Below are positions 39,833 through 49,038 of a stretch of DNA of 64,000 nucleotides, one piece after another. The DNA comes from Pseudomonas abyssi (lineage in GTDB: Bacteria > Pseudomonadota > Gammaproteobacteria > Pseudomonadales > Pseudomonadaceae): the NCBI RefSeq assembly GCF_002307495.1, contig NZ_NTMR01000003.1, forward strand, positions 372,001-436,000, read 5' to 3'. The notes beneath the pieces are model-generated. The model worked only from the letters and a program-made list of their open reading frames with translations, ran no database searches and was not told where the DNA came from. The position numbers were made by a program, and so were the translations under genes. How positions within the stretch are numbered: position 1 is the first letter of the stretch; each line of letters opens with the position of its first letter.

Positions 39833-41092
39833 TCATCCGGCCTTAGCCAGACGCGCTGTTGAGACGATCTGCTCTGCCAAGTATTCGGCATCTCTTGCTA
39901 TGCCGCTGAAGCGTCCAGACCCCCAAGTGTGCAGCCAGGGTAGGCCGAGGAAATACAGGCCGGGCTGGGCGGTGACGCCGCGGTGGTGTACCGGGTGGCC
40001 ATGGCCGTCGAATACGCTGGCCTCCACGTAGCGAAAATCAGGCGCGAAGCCGATGCACCAGATAATGCTGGTGATACCTGCGGTTCTCAGGTCCAGCTGC
40101 TCCCGCTCTGCCTCTGGCTTCCAGACCGGCTGGTAGTGCTTGCCGGAGGGCGCGTCGATTGCATTTTCCTCGATGTAGTTGTCGATGCTGCGATTGATGC
40201 GTTCGTACACCGCATCGGCCGCTTCCAGTTTGCTGGCCAAGTCGGGCGCGAACTGCAGGTTGCTGCCCTCCAGCCCAGTCAGCAAACCAAACAGCTCCAT
40301 GCCTTCGGTAGCGAAACGGCGCAGGTCGATATCGCGCCCGCCGTCGCGACCTGTCAGGTAATGGTTGGTGTTGTCGCGTACACCCTCACGCAGCGGATGC
40401 TTGTCTACGCTGATGTCGTAGTACTTCATTTCGTCTAGCCAATCGACCACATCTCTGCCCCGGTAGAAGCGGGCGCAGCGCGGCGCATCGCCGACGGCCA
40501 GGAACACCTTGCGACCGGCAAGGTGCAGGTCTTCAGCTATTTGTGCACCTGATTGCCCCGACCCCACCACCAGCACGTTGCCTTCGGGTAGCAGATCCGC
40601 GTTGCGGTACTGTTCGGAGTGGATCTGTTTAATCTCCGTCGGCACGCGCTCGGCCAGACGCGGGATGATCGGTACCTGATAGCCACCCGAAGCAACGATC
40701 ACCTGATCGGCTGTGAACTCGCCATCGCTGGTCCTCACCAGATAACCACCCTGGGCGCGTGGCTTGACCTGTTGCACGGTGACCCCGGTTCGGCAGGGCG
40801 CGTTGACCATCTCGATAAAACCATCAAGGTAGGCAATGATTTCGTCTTTTTTCATAAAGCCGTGCGGGTCGTCGCCTGCGTACGGATAGCCAGGCAGCTG
40901 GCATTGCCAGTTGGGAGTCACCAGGCAGAAAGCATCCCAGCGTTGGGTCCGCCAGGCGTTGGTGAGGGCGCTCTTTTCCAGCAGCAGATGGTCAACACCC
41001 TGTTGCTGCAGGTAGTAGCTGGCCGACAGGCCAGCCTGACCGCCACCAATGATGATGACGCTGTGGTGTGGGGTTTTGTTTGCTGAAGTCAT
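39833..41092 (-). CDS. nitH: NitH, FAD-dependent oxidoreductase of the Nit1C cluster (MSMEG_0569 family)
   Basis: 419-residue flavin monooxygenase-like protein. The FAD motif GGGQAGLSASYYL is at about residues 16-28, a second dinucleotide motif is VLVVGSGQSGAQIAEDL, and the closing pattern is GLPWLHTWGSGRFSGIARD. It matches what I know as the MSMEG_0569 flavoprotein. Start is ATG 41092 with AGGA eight bases upstream; the open frame reaching 41317 is the shadow of nitG. It is the last gene of nitBCDEFGH. The substrate is not established; oxidation of a cyanide- or nitrile-derived intermediate is inference. Confidence 0.9.
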   Translation of the reverse strand: MTSANKTPHHSVIIIGGGQAGLSASYYLQQQGVDHLLLEKSALTNAWRTQRWDAFCLVTPNWQCQLPGYPYAGDDPHGFMKKDEIIAYLDGFIEMVNAPCRTGVTVQQVKPRAQGGYLVRTSDGEFTADQVIVASGGYQVPIIPRLAERVPTEIKQIHSEQYRNADLLPEGNVLVVGSGQSGAQIAEDLHLAGRKVFLAVGDAPRCARFYRGRDVVDWLDEMKYYDISVDKHPLREGVRDNTNHYLTGRDGGRDIDLRRFATEGMELFGLLTGLEGSNLQFAPDLASKLEAADAVYERINRSIDNYIEENAIDAPSGKHYQPVWKPEAEREQLDLRTAGITSIIWCIGFAPDFRYVEASVFDGHGHPVHHRGVTAQPGLYFLGLPWLHTWGSGRFSGIARDAEYLAEQIVSTARLAKAG

Positions 41093-41120
41093 GTTGGGAT
41101 CCTGTGAATTGGGGTTTGGC

Positions 41121-41402
41121 TCAGAGCGTTTGCGTGAAGCAGACGTGCACTTCACCTTGGCTGAATGATCTGGACGCGTGGCGCAGCTGGCTGAGCGTGT
41201 CCATCGCCGCGCTGCAATAGAAGCCCTTGAGCTCGCGCACGCGCTCGGATGCCGCATCCAGCGCAGTTTCGGCTCGTTGCAGGAACTCCTCCATTGGGTA
41301 GTAGGTGTTGTGCTCAAGGTGCTGATGAATCACCGTTGAAGGTGAGTAGGCAACGGTCTCCTGGCCATCAGGCCAGCGAACTGTGAAGGTGACGGCGGGC
41401 AT
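41121..41402 (-). CDS. nitG: NitG, MSMEG_0570 family small protein
   Basis: 93-residue soluble protein starting MPAVTFTVRWPDGQE, containing YYPMEEFLQRAETALDAASER and a helical middle. It matches the MSMEG_0570 family, found essentially only within Nit1-type clusters; biochemical function is unknown. AGGAG sits eight bases before ATG 41402. It starts one base after the nitF stop and precedes nitH by 28 bases, so it is co-transcribed. Confidence 0.85.
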   Translation of the reverse strand: MPAVTFTVRWPDGQETVAYSPSTVIHQHLEHNTYYPMEEFLQRAETALDAASERVRELKGFYCSAAMDTLSQLRHASRSFSQGEVHVCFTQTL

Positions 41403-41403
41403 A

Positions 41404-42420
41404 TCAGGGCTCCTGTGTTGGATAGGTAAAACCGGTAAAAGGTGTGCTGGCCAGATCCCAGAAGGTCGAAACATGATCGGCCTGGCATACATCCAGTCGG
41501 GCGCTGGCATTGATGCTGCCGATGCGCGCACAGCTAATACCCTCTGCGGTAAAAGCGACCTGTACCGAGTCCCAGTCTTCGGCGTTCAGACTGAGCAGAA
41601 AGCCGAAGCTGGGAAACGCCTGCAGCCAGCGCAGCAGGTCGCCGTCAGCCGGACGGGGTAGCTGATCAAGATCGATCTCTGCGCCGCAGCCGGTTGGTTC
41701 CAGGAGCATCAGCAGCGTACCGAGCAGGCCAGCATTGCTGATGTCCTTGGCCGCTTGCAGCAGGCCCGCTTCAGCCAGTGTTGGTAGCACCTCCAGCTTG
41801 CGGCGCAGGAGTTCGGCAGGCACCTGCTCGAAGGCTTTCCAGTAGGGCGTATCGGCATGCCATTGGCCATTCAGGTCGACCGCCAGTGCCAGAACCTGTC
41901 CGGGTGCTACATGCAATGTGGATAACAGGTGGGTAGCCATGCCGGTAATGGCTACGGCCAGCGCGGCTGGGTTGCCGGTTGCCTGGCTGGTATGACCGCC
42001 GGCCAGTATCAGGCCGTAAGCCCGGCAGGCATCGCGAATACCAGCAAGGACCTGGTCTGCGCAGGCGGGGTCGTGATGCCAGTAAGCGTTGACCACGGCG
42101 GTGGCGCGTCCGCCCATGGCGGCGATATCGCTGACATTGGCCATCACCGCCGACCAGCCAGCGAACCAGGGGGCCTGCTCGACAAAGCGCGGAATCATTC
42201 CTTCAATTGCCAGCAACTGGTAGTGGTCGCCGCAGCGGATGGCGGCGGTATCATCCCCCGGCAGGGCGTAGAGAGTATCCCGATCCTGTTGCCGGGATTG
42301 TCTCAGCGCCGTGGCCGGCCCCTGAATGGAAGCCTTCGAGTGCATGGCCGGGGTGTCGCGCAGTGCATCGAGCAGGGCATCCAGGCTGTGCTTGGCGGGG
42401 ATCAGCAGCGGCTTACCCAT
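41404..42420 (-). CDS. nitF: NitF, AIR synthase (PurM/SelD)-like protein of the Nit1C cluster
   Basis: 338 residues of the PurM/ThiL/SelD ATP-dependent superfamily (sll0787 type). Recognisable are ALPGDDTAAIRCGDHYQLLA (the Mg-ATP aspartates), ANVSDIAAMGGRA, LILAGGHTSQATGNPAALAV in part, and DISNAGLLGTLLMLLE. These enzymes activate oxygen atoms by phosphorylation, so NitF may activate a cluster intermediate (inference). ATG 42420 overlaps the nitE stop by eight bases; there is no good ribosome site, in line with coupling. Confidence 0.9.
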   Translation of the reverse strand: MGKPLLIPAKHSLDALLDALRDTPAMHSKASIQGPATALRQSRQQDRDTLYALPGDDTAAIRCGDHYQLLAIEGMIPRFVEQAPWFAGWSAVMANVSDIAAMGGRATAVVNAYWHHDPACADQVLAGIRDACRAYGLILAGGHTSQATGNPAALAVAITGMATHLLSTLHVAPGQVLALAVDLNGQWHADTPYWKAFEQVPAELLRRKLEVLPTLAEAGLLQAAKDISNAGLLGTLLMLLEPTGCGAEIDLDQLPRPADGDLLRWLQAFPSFGFLLSLNAEDWDSVQVAFTAEGISCARIGSINASARLDVCQADHVSTFWDLASTPFTGFTYPTQEP

Positions 42421-42973
42421 GGCGGCGCGCTCGCAGAGGCAGTAGCGAGATTTCTCGCGGCATGAAAGGGTAGTGCTGCAATTCAACCTGCATTACCGCA
42501 TGCGGTTGGCCATGCAGTTCGATGTGCTCAAGCGTGCGCCAATGCAGGCGCTGAAAATAGTCTTCATTGGACTGCTGAACGGTGGCTAGGAAGCGCTCAC
42601 AGCCGATGTCCCGGGCGCGCGATACCGCCTCGTTGATCAAGGCTGTGCCAATCATGCTGTGGCGTCGGTAGTCAGCGGCGACAGAGAGCCGGCCGCCATA
42701 CCAGAGACCCGGTTGTGACTGGTAGATGCGCACGGCGCCGACTACGGCGTTGGGCATGCCGCACTGGCAAGCCAATGCGACGATGGGGATGGCCTGAAAG
42801 TCGTGCTCGTCCTTGTCCTGATGCAGTAATTGCTGCTCCTCGGAAAACACGCGGCGGCGCAGCGCAAAGTATTCGGCTTTTTCCCAAGCCTCACTGGCAG
42901 GCTTGACCAGTACATCGTCGGCGCGAAAATCCGGGAAGCTGTCGTCGGTCAATGCAAAGAGATGCTCGGCCAT
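42413..42973 (-). CDS. nitE: NitE, GNAT-family N-acetyltransferase of the Nit1C cluster
   Basis: 186 residues with a GNAT fold: FALRRRVFSEEQQLL, VVGAVRIYQSQPGLWYGGRL (in part) and the acetyl-CoA region SVAADYRRHSMIGTALINEA. Corresponds to the sll0786/MSMEG_0567 acetyltransferase of this cluster type. The acceptor is unknown. It begins 10 bases after the nitD stop and overlaps nitF by eight bases. Confidence 0.88.
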   Translation of the reverse strand: MAEHLFALTDDSFPDFRADDVLVKPASEAWEKAEYFALRRRVFSEEQQLLHQDKDEHDFQAIPIVALACQCGMPNAVVGAVRIYQSQPGLWYGGRLSVAADYRRHSMIGTALINEAVSRARDIGCERFLATVQQSNEDYFQRLHWRTLEHIELHGQPHAVMQVELQHYPFMPREISLLPLRARRHG

Positions 42974-42983
42974 GCGCGAATCC

Positions 42984-44093
42984 TCACTCGTGTCGTTTCA
43001 GTGCCGAGCACGCGCCACACTTGGCGCAGCCGGCCTTGGTGTCATCTGAATGCAAGCCGTGACGCTGCAGGCTTGCGCCAATCTGCGGGTATAAGCGCTG
43101 CATCATGGCGTTGTCGGGTTTCGGATGGCTGGCCAGGGGCGTGCCGTCAATCGGTACGAACGGCACCACGAAGGGATACACGCCCATGGCCGCGAGTAAC
43201 TCGCTCATCTCGACGATGGCCTCTTCCGAATCACCTAGCCCGGCTAGGATGTAGGTGCTCACCTGGCCACGGCCAAACACCTCGACGGCAGCCTTGAAGG
43301 CAGAGAAGTAGCGCGTGAGCGGAACCTCGGCCTTGCCCGGCATGATTCGTGCGCGCACCGGGTCGCTTACCGCTTCCAGGTGCATTCCCAGCGATACCAC
43401 GCCGCTGTCCTTCAGGCGCTGGAACCAGCGGTCGTCATCCGGCGGCTCGCATTGGGCCTGAATCGGCAGGTCGACCGCTGCGGTCACGGCGGCCGCCGAC
43501 TCACAGAGGATGGCTGCGCCGCGATCGGAGGTTTGCGGGGTGCCGGTGGTCATCACCATATGTTTGACCCCGTCCAGCTCAACGGCGGCTTTGGCGACTT
43601 CAGCCAGTTGCGCCGGGCGTTTTCGGGCGATGGTTCTGTCGTTTTTTAGCGACTGGTTGATGGCGCAGAACTGGCAGGCGCTGGCGGCGTCGTTCATGCG
43701 GATGCAGTGCTGCAAGATGGTGGTCGCCAGTACATCCTTGCTGTGCAGGGTGGCGATCTTCCAGTACGGCGTGCCATCGGCAGTGGACAGCGCATAGAAG
43801 TTGGGCACACCGGGGATGCTGACCTGGCCGACCACGCGGCCATCGCGCAGGATCTCTGCCTCGCCGCCGTTGGCTGATGGCCGGGCCAGATAGGGGGAAT
43901 CCAGCGAAGCTCGATTGAGAATCGGGATCATCGAGGTGTGTTCGCCGACGCTCAGCGCCTTGTGATCCGACGGCCCGGCACCACCTTGACGCGACAGCCC
44001 GGTGGCGTCCTGCCAGCGCACGCCGTGGCACTGCAGCTCACTGAGCAGATCGGTCACGATCAGCTGATTGGAGGCAAGTTCAGAGGCTTGCAT
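42984..44093 (-). CDS. nitD: NitD, radical SAM protein of the Nit1C cluster (MSMEG_0568 family)
   Basis: 369 residues. The cysteines expected to hold the SAM-bound [4Fe-4S] cluster are C130, C140 and C143 in [20 protein letters not shown], a C-x9-C-x2-C spacing rather than the classical C-x3-C-x2-C. A barrel follows ([36 protein letters not shown]), and the C-terminus has another cysteine trio C356, C359, C362 (CAKCGAC) that may bind a second cluster. The gene overlaps the nitC 3' end by 14 bases. The reaction is unknown. Confidence 0.9.
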   Translation of the reverse strand: MQASELASNQLIVTDLLSELQCHGVRWQDATGLSRQGGAGPSDHKALSVGEHTSMIPILNRASLDSPYLARPSANGGEAEILRDGRVVGQVSIPGVPNFYALSTADGTPYWKIATLHSKDVLATTILQHCIRMNDAASACQFCAINQSLKNDRTIARKRPAQLAEVAKAAVELDGVKHMVMTTGTPQTSDRGAAILCESAAAVTAAVDLPIQAQCEPPDDDRWFQRLKDSGVVSLGMHLEAVSDPVRARIMPGKAEVPLTRYFSAFKAAVEVFGRGQVSTYILAGLGDSEEAIVEMSELLAAMGVYPFVVPFVPIDGTPLASHPKPDNAMMQRLYPQIGASLQRHGLHSDDTKAGCAKCGACSALKRHE

Positions 44094-45066
44094 AGTCAGC
44101 CTCCTCAGTCATGATCGAGCTGCTGTTCTGGGTGTCGGCATCGCGCTCGTGCAGGTGTGGGGCGGGCCGCCGGTCGATCAGCAGGCTGAGCAACTCAGGA
44201 CGGCTGTAGTGCCCAACCGAATCCATCATGCGTTTGCGCTTGTCGATCAGTGTCAGGTCCAGATCAGCGATAATGGCACCTTCTCCGCTGCGCAGCGGCT
44301 CACCGAGCAATTTGCCTTCGGGACTAACAATGGCGCTGAAGCAGCCATGACTGATCTGCGCAACATCACAGCTGGTGTCGGCAACGATCTGTTGCTGCTG
44401 CTCTGGGTCCAGCCAGGCAGTGGCGTTGACCACAAAACAGCCGGATTCCAGCGCGTGGTGGCGTATCGTCACTTCCATCTGCTCGGCGAAAATGGGGCCG
44501 ACCAGCGAGCCGGGAAACATCGCGGCATGAATCTGTTCGCCATCGGCCATCAGGGCATAACGCGCCAGTGGGTTGTAATGCTCCCAGCAGGCCAGTGAGC
44601 CGATACGACCAACCTGGCTGTCTACTGCCCGCAGCCCTGAGCCGTCGCCTTGGCCCCAGATCATCCGCTCATGGTAGGTAGGGGTTATCTTGCGCCGATG
44701 TTGCAGCAGGGTGCCGTCGGCATCGAACAGCAATTGGGTGTTATAGATGGTGCCGCCGTCACGTTCATTGACGCCGATACTCACCACCATGCCTGCGCGG
44801 CGGCAGGCTTCACCGATCGCTGCCGTGGTTGCCGAAGGCACCACGACGGATTCGTCAAGCAGCTTTAGGTGCTCCTTGCCCATCTTGAAGGGCGGCTGCA
44901 CATAGGAAAAATAGGGGTAGTAGGGCACTACTGTCTCGGGAAAGACCGCAAACTGAACCCCTTGTTGGCCCAGCTCGGCGATGGTCCGGCAGACCTTGTC
45001 CACGGTGCCGTCACGGCTGTAGAGCACAGGGCTGAGCTGGACGGCAGCGGCTTTGATGATTGTCAT
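44080..45066 (-). CDS. nitC: NitC, nitrilase of the Nit1C cluster
   Basis: 328-residue carbon-nitrogen hydrolase of the nitrilase branch. The catalytic set is E44 ([12 protein letters not shown]), K126 ([12 protein letters not shown]), E133 and nucleophile C160 ([15 protein letters not shown]). Nit1 nitrilases are the central enzyme of this cluster, which is linked to cyanide assimilation. Hydrolysis of cyanide itself versus an organonitrile formed from it is not resolved from sequence. GGAGG sits seven bases before ATG 45066. Confidence 0.94.
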   Translation of the reverse strand: MTIIKAAAVQLSPVLYSRDGTVDKVCRTIAELGQQGVQFAVFPETVVPYYPYFSYVQPPFKMGKEHLKLLDESVVVPSATTAAIGEACRRAGMVVSIGVNERDGGTIYNTQLLFDADGTLLQHRRKITPTYHERMIWGQGDGSGLRAVDSQVGRIGSLACWEHYNPLARYALMADGEQIHAAMFPGSLVGPIFAEQMEVTIRHHALESGCFVVNATAWLDPEQQQQIVADTSCDVAQISHGCFSAIVSPEGKLLGEPLRSGEGAIIADLDLTLIDKRKRMMDSVGHYSRPELLSLLIDRRPAPHLHERDADTQNSSSIMTEEADYASL

Positions 45067-45130
45067 ACCGGATCCTCCAGTGGAAAACGGAAACAATGAA
45101 GCTCCCTCCCGATGGCGGGAGGGATTGGGT

Positions 45131-45613
45131 TCAGGCGGTCCAGGTATCGATGATCAATGCGCCTTCGCGACGCATCAGCAGGCGCAGGTCCATAACGTCC
45201 AATGGGTTGATCGGACGGATACCTTCGATCAGGGCTTTTTCGGTCTGGCCATACAGGGCTTGCAAGGCAAAGCGGCAGGCATAGACTTCGCCGCCTTCCT
45301 CCATGAATGCCTTGATCTGGCTATTAACCGCCAGATGCCCCGGGAAGGCCTCGGCACCCAGAGTCGGGAAGCCGCGTTGCACACCCAGCTGCACGCCAGG
45401 GCCATACAAAAGGACTTTGGTTTCGAAGCCTTTGCGCAACAAGCGCTTGGCCTGCAGCATATTGACCAGGCCGATGGAGCCTTCAAAGGCAATGGTGTGG
45501 AAGGTCAACAAGGCTTTTTCGCCGGGCTCGGCTTTGACGTCCTCAAAAACTTTTTCTTCGTAATTGACGAGAAAGTCACCGTCTTTGTAGTGGGGCGTTT
45601 CGACTGTAGGCAT
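45131..45613 (-). CDS. nitB: NitB, Sll0783/MSMEG_0572 family protein
   Basis: 160 residues, beginning [20 protein letters not shown], of the family called nitrogen starvation response protein (Sll0783/MSMEG_0572). It resembles small DsrE-like soluble proteins in pattern ([20 protein letters not shown] in part; a cysteine in [14 protein letters not shown]), but that fold is a guess. It is the first gene of the minus-strand operon, 58 bases downstream of a consensus sigma-54 promoter. GGAGA precedes ATG 45613. Confidence 0.9.
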   Translation of the reverse strand: MPTVETPHYKDGDFLVNYEEKVFEDVKAEPGEKALLTFHTIAFEGSIGLVNMLQAKRLLRKGFETKVLLYGPGVQLGVQRGFPTLGAEAFPGHLAVNSQIKAFMEEGGEVYACRFALQALYGQTEKALIEGIRPINPLDVMDLRLLMRREGALIIDTWTA

Positions 45614-45670
45614 TCTGATTCTCCAGTTGGGTTAACGACGCAGTGAATGACTGCGGTTAATCTGACTAGA

Positions 45671-45685
45671 GCAACGGCTGTGCCA
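45671..45685 (-). promoter_or_regulatory. Sigma-54 promoter of the nitBCDEFGH operon
   Basis: On the minus strand, TGGCAC (45685-45680), five bases, TTGC (45674-45671): an exact -24/-12 match with the GG and GC dinucleotides correctly spaced. Transcription would begin near 45659, about 45 bases before nitB. The divergent nitA gene encodes the matching type of activator. Confidence 0.88.
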
Positions 45686-45775
45686 GAGCTGCATATTGTT
45701 TTGCAAGTCTTTGACTTAAAAGGAGTTATTGATCTGACACTGTTTTTAATGGCGAAACTGAGCCTGTTGCTGGCC

Positions 45776-45829
45776 TACGACATGTCGTATAACTACGAAA
45801 TCGCGTAGCAATAACCACGAAAGGTCGTA
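45776..45829. promoter_or_regulatory. Three copies of a TACGA-N4-TCGTA operator between nitB and nitA
   Basis: TACGA-CATG-TCGTA (45776-45789, perfect), TACGA-AATC-GCGTA (45794-45807) and CACGA-AAGG-TCGTA (45816-45829) repeat at 18 and 22 bp intervals. They lie about 90-145 bp upstream of the nitB -24 box, the usual enhancer distance. A -10-like TATAAC at 45788-45793 overlaps the first copy, and the third overlaps the nitA ribosome site, so NitA activation of nitB and control of its own gene are both likely (inference). Confidence 0.75.
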
Positions 45830-45832
45830 GCC

Positions 45833-47743
45833 ATGAGTTTGGAAGATGTCGATTATTTATCCGGCTGGTCTGGCATGGCCTATCCGTCGCGGCATCTGGT
45901 GTTTGAGCATTGCAATGCAGGCATCGTGCAGTTTGATCCTGTAGGTAACTGCTTTGTCGACATCAATATTGCCGCCTGCAAGTTGCTGGGCTATCCACGA
46001 CATGAAATTCTCGAGCTAACCGTTACCAAGCTGTTTGGCCATGCACTGCCAGAGCTTATTGTCTTCACCCAAGCAGTACTGGAAGAAGGCACGGGCTGGA
46101 CCGACTCCCTTACCTGCGCGCGTCGCGACGGTGAGCGGATTGAGCTTGAGATGTCGGCCTCAACACTCAAGCTCAAGGGCGTGGTCTACCTGATACTGGT
46201 TCTGCGCGAGCGGGATGAAGAACGTTACCGCCAGAACCAGGCCAATGTTGAACGTACTATGCGCGGCGGGCTGATCGAGTGGCAGAACATATTGTCGCTG
46301 TTTGAGGAGAGCGAACGAGAGAACCAGCTATTGCTGAGCGCGGTGGGTGACGGTATTTACAGTATCGACAGTGAAGGCTTGGCAACCTACGTAAACCCGG
46401 CAGCGGCCCGAATGCTTGGTTGGGAAGTCGATCAAATGATCGGCAAGAACATCCATCGAATTCATCACCACAGTCATGCCGATGGCAGCCATTACCCGGT
46501 GGAGGATTGCCCCATCTACAAGGCGGTGCATGACGGCCTGGTACATGAAGGGCAGCAGGAAGTGTTCTGGCGCCGTGATGGGAGCATGTTTCCGGTGGAG
46601 TTCACCAGTACGCCGGTGATTTCGGGTGGCTCCATCATCGGGTCGGTGGTGGTGTTCCGTGACATTACCGAAAGACAAATGACCCAGCAGCGCCTGCAGA
46701 GCGCCATGGACGAGTTGCGTGAACTGAAACAGAGGCTCGAACAACAGAATGCCTACCTGCAGGAAGAGATTCTGATCGAGCATCATTACCGCGAGATCGT
46801 CGGGCAAAGCGACCCGATACTGACCATCGTCAAACAGATTGATGTGGTCGGCCCCACCGATGCCAGTGTGCTGATCCACGGCGAATCGGGTACCGGAAAG
46901 GAGTTGATCGCTCGCGCCATCCATCAGTCCAGCCGCCGCAGTGACAACCCGCTGATCCGGGTCAACTGTGCTGCCATCCCTGCCGAGTTGTTTGAAAGCG
47001 AATTCTTTGGGCACGTCAAAGGTGCGTTTACTGGCGCTATGCGCGACCGTGTTGGCCGCTTTGAGCTGGCCGATGGCGGCACCTTGTTTCTCGACGAAAT
47101 CGGGGAGATTCCCCTTGAGTTGCAAAGCAAGTTGCTGCGGGTGCTCCAGGAGGGGCAGTTCGAGCGGGTTGGTGAAGAGCGTACACGTAGGGTGGATGTG
47201 CGGATCATCACCGCCACCAATCGCGACCTACTGGCCGAGGTGAAGGCCAAGCGCTTCCGCGAAGATCTGTACTTTCGACTCAATGTCTTTCCGATCCTGT
47301 CACCCGCATTGCGCGAGCGTCCGGAAGATATCCCGCTGCTGGCCAGTCACTTCGTTAAACAGATCTGCTCGCGCCTTGGCCGACCGCCGGCACGGTTACG
47401 CAAGGCCGACGTCGAACGCATGCAAAGCTACAGTTGGCCGGGCAATATCCGCGAGCTGCAGAACATCATCGAGCGCGCATTGATCACCAGCAAGGGGCCG
47501 GATTTGCTGATCGATATGCCGGTTGGCCAGTCTGACGCCGTGCGGCCCGCGGAAGCAGGTTCGCCGCAGGTCAGTGGCATTCTTACCGAGGAGCAACTGC
47601 GCGCGCTGGAAAAAGACAACCTCAACGCCGCATTGGCGGCCTGTGGGGGCAAGATCTTTGGTGCGGATGGCACTGCAGCGCTGCTGGGCATCAAGCCAAC
47701 CACCCTAGCATCGCGGCTGAAGCGCTTTGGTATCGCCACCTAG
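45833..47743 (+). CDS. nitA: NitA, sigma-54-dependent activator of the Nit1C cluster
   Basis: 636 residues. Two PAS domains (about 15-125 and 160-280, the second with [20 protein letters not shown]) suggest a bound ligand or redox cofactor. A short coiled coil (283-316) leads to the AAA+ domain with Walker A GESGTGKE at 350-357, the sigma-54 contact loop GAFTGA at 397-402 and Walker [12 protein letters not shown] at about 416-426. A Fis-type helix-turn-helix is at the C-terminus ([20 protein letters not shown]). It is divergent from nitB. The inducer, plausibly cyanide or nitrogen status, is inferred from the cluster. Confidence 0.93.
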   Translation: MSLEDVDYLSGWSGMAYPSRHLVFEHCNAGIVQFDPVGNCFVDINIAACKLLGYPRHEILELTVTKLFGHALPELIVFTQAVLEEGTGWTDSLTCARRDGERIELEMSASTLKLKGVVYLILVLRERDEERYRQNQANVERTMRGGLIEWQNILSLFEESERENQLLLSAVGDGIYSIDSEGLATYVNPAAARMLGWEVDQMIGKNIHRIHHHSHADGSHYPVEDCPIYKAVHDGLVHEGQQEVFWRRDGSMFPVEFTSTPVISGGSIIGSVVVFRDITERQMTQQRLQSAMDELRELKQRLEQQNAYLQEEILIEHHYREIVGQSDPILTIVKQIDVVGPTDASVLIHGESGTGKELIARAIHQSSRRSDNPLIRVNCAAIPAELFESEFFGHVKGAFTGAMRDRVGRFELADGGTLFLDEIGEIPLELQSKLLRVLQEGQFERVGEERTRRVDVRIITATNRDLLAEVKAKRFREDLYFRLNVFPILSPALRERPEDIPLLASHFVKQICSRLGRPPARLRKADVERMQSYSWPGNIRELQNIIERALITSKGPDLLIDMPVGQSDAVRPAEAGSPQVSGILTEEQLRALEKDNLNAALAACGGKIFGADGTAALLGIKPTTLASRLKRFGIAT

Positions 47744-47893
47744 AGAGCTGGGCGGCACCTCGGCGTCAGCAGTCCATCTTGAACAAGACGCTCTCAGTGC
47801 AAGCCCGGTATGGCATGTAATGCTGTTCACTTAAGCTGAGAAATCCAAGGCCATCGGATTACCCGCTACCGCGCGCTGTAGCAGGGACCTTGC

Positions 47894-47965
47894 GGACACG
47901 GCATGCCGTGTCCCTACTACGGAGCTGTGGTTATGGCATTCGTAGGGACGCGACACGTCGCGTCC
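47894..47965. repeat. REP-like palindrome pair downstream of nitA
   Basis: GGACACGGCATGCCGTGTCC (47894-47913) is a perfect 20-bp palindrome and GGACGCGACACGTCGCGTCC (47946-47965) is a near-perfect one; both neighbour a GTAGGGAC or GTCCCTAC motif. A third, degenerate relative lies near 48026-48042. The gap 47744-48384 contains no supported gene. Confidence 0.65.
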
Positions 47966-48162
47966 GCGAGGCTCCGGGAGATGCAACATGCCCAAGCCTT
48001 TCCCTGCAGCGGTAGTGTTCGCACGAGCACGACATGCCGTATCCGTCCAGCAGAACGCCTCCCTCAAGGCCGGTACAGCTCATGAAAAAGTCTAACTGAA
48101 CAGCATTACGGTATGGCATGGGCTTTTTTATTCGCGCCTTGGGTTCTCTTGATGGCCCGTTC

Positions 48163-48350
48163 CGGCCGATTCTGTTGAAAAAGTCCCGTGGAAATTTTCG
48201 GTCAAGAAACATGGCGCTCTACGTTGAAATCTGTCCAACTTTTACGTCGTAGCAGTTCTGGATTTTGCGTAGCGGCGCCGAAATTGGTTGCGTTTTGAGC
48301 AATCTAGATCGGTCGCTATTGTAGGCCGACTTTTTCAACAGGATCGGCCG
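48163..48350. mobile_element. 188-bp MITE-like element with 23-bp terminal inverted repeats
   Basis: The left end 48163-48185 (CGGCCGATTCTGTTGAAAAA then GTC) and the right end 48328-48350 are inverted copies with one mismatch. The interior is more AT-rich and has no open frame. The TGTTGAAAAAGTC termini recall IS ends found in pseudomonads, so this is either a MITE or a deletion remnant of an insertion sequence. No clear target duplication is visible. Confidence 0.7.
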
Positions 48351-48384
48351 AATGCAGGCATTCAGTACTCAATTAACTAGCCCT

Positions 48385-49038
48385 TCAGCGCACTTTCCTG
48401 AACGTAAGGTTGTACCTCATCAGGCCTGTTGCTGGATGACTGGCCTTTTTACCCAGCGGCGCAACGCCGTGGAAAAACAGCCGACTTATTCCTCCCCAGA
48501 CCACCACATCGCCGTGCTCGAGCAGCCAACGGCTGGTTGGGTCGCTGCGGTTGGGGCCGCCAAACAGAAAGGTGATGGGCGCGCCGAGGGAGATGGAGAC
48601 GATGGGCGCGCTGAGGTCCTGCTCGTCCTTGTCCTGATGCAGGCCCATGCGCGCGCCGGTGGTGTAGCGGTTGATCAGGCAGGCTTCCGGCTCAAAATGG
48701 GCAAAGCCTGCGCTGCGGGCAGCGCGTTCGGCCAGCTCGCTAAACAGTGTGGGCATGGCGGGCCAGGGCAGGTTGCTTTGTGGGTCTTGCGGGCTGTAGC
48801 GGTAGCCGTGCCGATCCGTGACCCAGCCGTAGGCGCCGCAGCTGCTCATGGCCGCGGACATGGTGTAGCCGCCCGGGGTGACCTGATGGCGAAAGGGCGC
48901 TTGCGTCGCGATCTGCTCGATGGCGGCGAGCAGGGCGTCGGCATCTCTCAGAGCAAAGCCTTTCAGCAGCCAGGCATCAGACCCGATCTGCTCCGGTGTC
49001 TGCGCGTCAGGCGCGCCCAGGTCAAGCAGGCCTTGCAT
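48385..49038 (-). CDS. alkB: AlkB-type DNA alkylation repair dioxygenase
   Basis: Fe(II)/2-oxoglutarate oxygenase removing methyl groups from 1-methyladenine and 3-methylcytosine. The iron ligands are H134 and D136 (HQDKDE) and H190 (LFFHGV); the 2-oxoglutarate-binding RYNLTFR motif gives R208 and R214. 217 residues, normal size. The start at 49038 overlaps the 3' end of the ogt-type gene by 17 bases, so both repair genes are co-expressed. Confidence 0.94.
   Translation of the reverse strand: MQGLLDLGAPDAQTPEQIGSDAWLLKGFALRDADALLAAIEQIATQAPFRHQVTPGGYTMSAAMSSCGAYGWVTDRHGYRYSPQDPQSNLPWPAMPTLFSELAERAARSAGFAHFEPEACLINRYTTGARMGLHQDKDEQDLSAPIVSISLGAPITFLFGGPNRSDPTSRWLLEHGDVVVWGGISRLFFHGVAPLGKKASHPATGLMRYNLTFRKVR

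Noticed and set aside
41093..41317. N-terminal extension of NitH
   Set aside because: It overlaps nitG in another frame, and the FAD-binding N-terminus plus a ribosome site place the start at ATG 41092.
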